Below are positions 14,989 through 15,336 of a stretch of 15,336 nucleotides of DNA, in pieces. Under the pieces are notes generated by a model. It ran no database searches. It worked only from the letters and a program-made list of their open reading frames with translations, and was not told where the DNA came from. The DNA is from Limnohabitans sp. (GTDB lineage: Bacteria; Pseudomonadota; Gammaproteobacteria; Burkholderiales; Burkholderiaceae_C): the NCBI GenBank assembly GCA_023260735.1, contig JALQUL010000164.1:1-15336 (forward strand), read 5' to 3'. How positions within the stretch are numbered: the stretch's first letter is position 1; each line of letters starts with the position of its first letter. Both the position numbers and the translations under genes were made by a program.

Positions 14989-15336
14989 TTAAGCTGCGGC
15001 ACGAGTTGCGGCCACTACTTTTTCGGCAGCTTCGGCCATAGTGTCAGCGCTAATAATGGGTAAACCAGATTCAGCAAGCATTTTCTTGCCGAGTTCTTCG
15101 TTGGTACCTTTCATGCGAACCACTAAAGGCACATTCAAATTGGTAGCTTTACAAGCTGTGATAACGCCAGTAGCGATCGTGTCACACTTCATAATACCGC
15201 CAAAAATGTTGACCAAAATTGCTTTGACTTTTGGATTTTTCAACATAATTTTGAAAGCTTCAGTTACTTTCTCTGGAGTAGCACCACCGCCTACGTCCAA
15301 GAAGTTAGCTGGCTCTGCGCCAAATAACTTAATGGT
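14989..15336 (-). CDS. sucC: Succinyl-CoA synthetase beta subunit, C-terminal part
   Basis: Partial: the frame continues beyond the right edge, and only the last 115 residues are present (E. coli SucC has 388). It is the nucleotide-binding and specificity subunit partner of SucD. The visible part is the C-terminal ligase domain: TIKLFGAEPANFLDVGGGA at the edge, and VNIFGGIMKCDTIATGVI, which matches the phosphate-binding stretch of the E. coli enzyme. The stop codon is at 14989-14991, 58 bases before sucD, and the two are presumably cotranscribed. The usual TTG at 15300 inside the frame is not the start. Confidence 0.96.
   Translation of the reverse strand, partial: TIKLFGAEPANFLDVGGGATPEKVTEAFKIMLKNPKVKAILVNIFGGIMKCDTIATGVITACKATNLNVPLVVRMKGTNEELGKKMLAESGLPIISADTMAEAAEKVVAATRAAA

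Noticed and set aside
1..15336. CRISPR arrays, tRNA/rRNA genes, insertion sequences, prophage or integrase genes
   Set aside because: No direct-repeat arrays, cloverleaf-like sequences, transposase or integrase motifs were seen on either strand.

Overview
The window is AT-rich proteobacterial chromosome, dense with genes and without mobile elements, RNA genes or CRISPR arrays that I can see. The protein families (Rep helicase, PglL-type pilin glycosyltransferase, TfpX/TfpZ pilin accessory protein, SucC-SucD, an AEC transporter) and their style point to a gammaproteobacterium or betaproteobacterium. I favour a low-GC Burkholderiales lineage, but this is a judgement from family resemblance and not a measured placement.

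Layout from left to right. Positions 1-333 hold the 3' end of an unrecognised plus-strand gene. It converges on an AEC-family permease on the minus strand (345-1379). The Rep helicase (1540-3621, plus) diverges from the permease and ends at a bidirectional terminator shared with the next block. From 7786 down to 3679 on the minus strand is a type IV pilin block: major-type pilin, TfpX/TfpZ accessory protein, a second pilin, and a PglL/Wzy_C O-oligosaccharyltransferase. Upstream of it (13502 down to 7991, minus) is a tightly coupled three-gene operon: an FHA protein, a CHASE2 membrane adenylate/guanylate cyclase and a GAF-MshEN-GspE/PilB-type assembly ATPase. Each adjacent pair overlaps by 4 bases. 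Positions 13503-14036 are mostly non-coding but contain a possible 56-residue small gene, palindromes and the sucD terminator. The right end holds sucD and the 3' part of sucC, both minus strand.

How the genes may work together. The pilin block provides two pilin subunits with class IVa leaders, a pilin-specific accessory membrane protein, and an enzyme that moves a lipid-linked glycan onto pilin. The upstream operon is a signalling unit ending in a pilus/secretion motor. The cyclase has a complete catalytic residue set of the Lys/Thr (class IIIb) type, and the ATPase carries an N-terminal GAF domain with a partial cyclic-nucleotide-type signature. The most interesting hypothesis is therefore a pilus motor controlled by a cyclic nucleotide made by its neighbour, with the FHA protein adding a phosphothreonine input. 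That link is inference. The domain content and translational coupling are read directly from the sequence. The sucCD, rep and AEC genes are housekeeping or metabolic neighbours with no visible functional link to the pilus genes.
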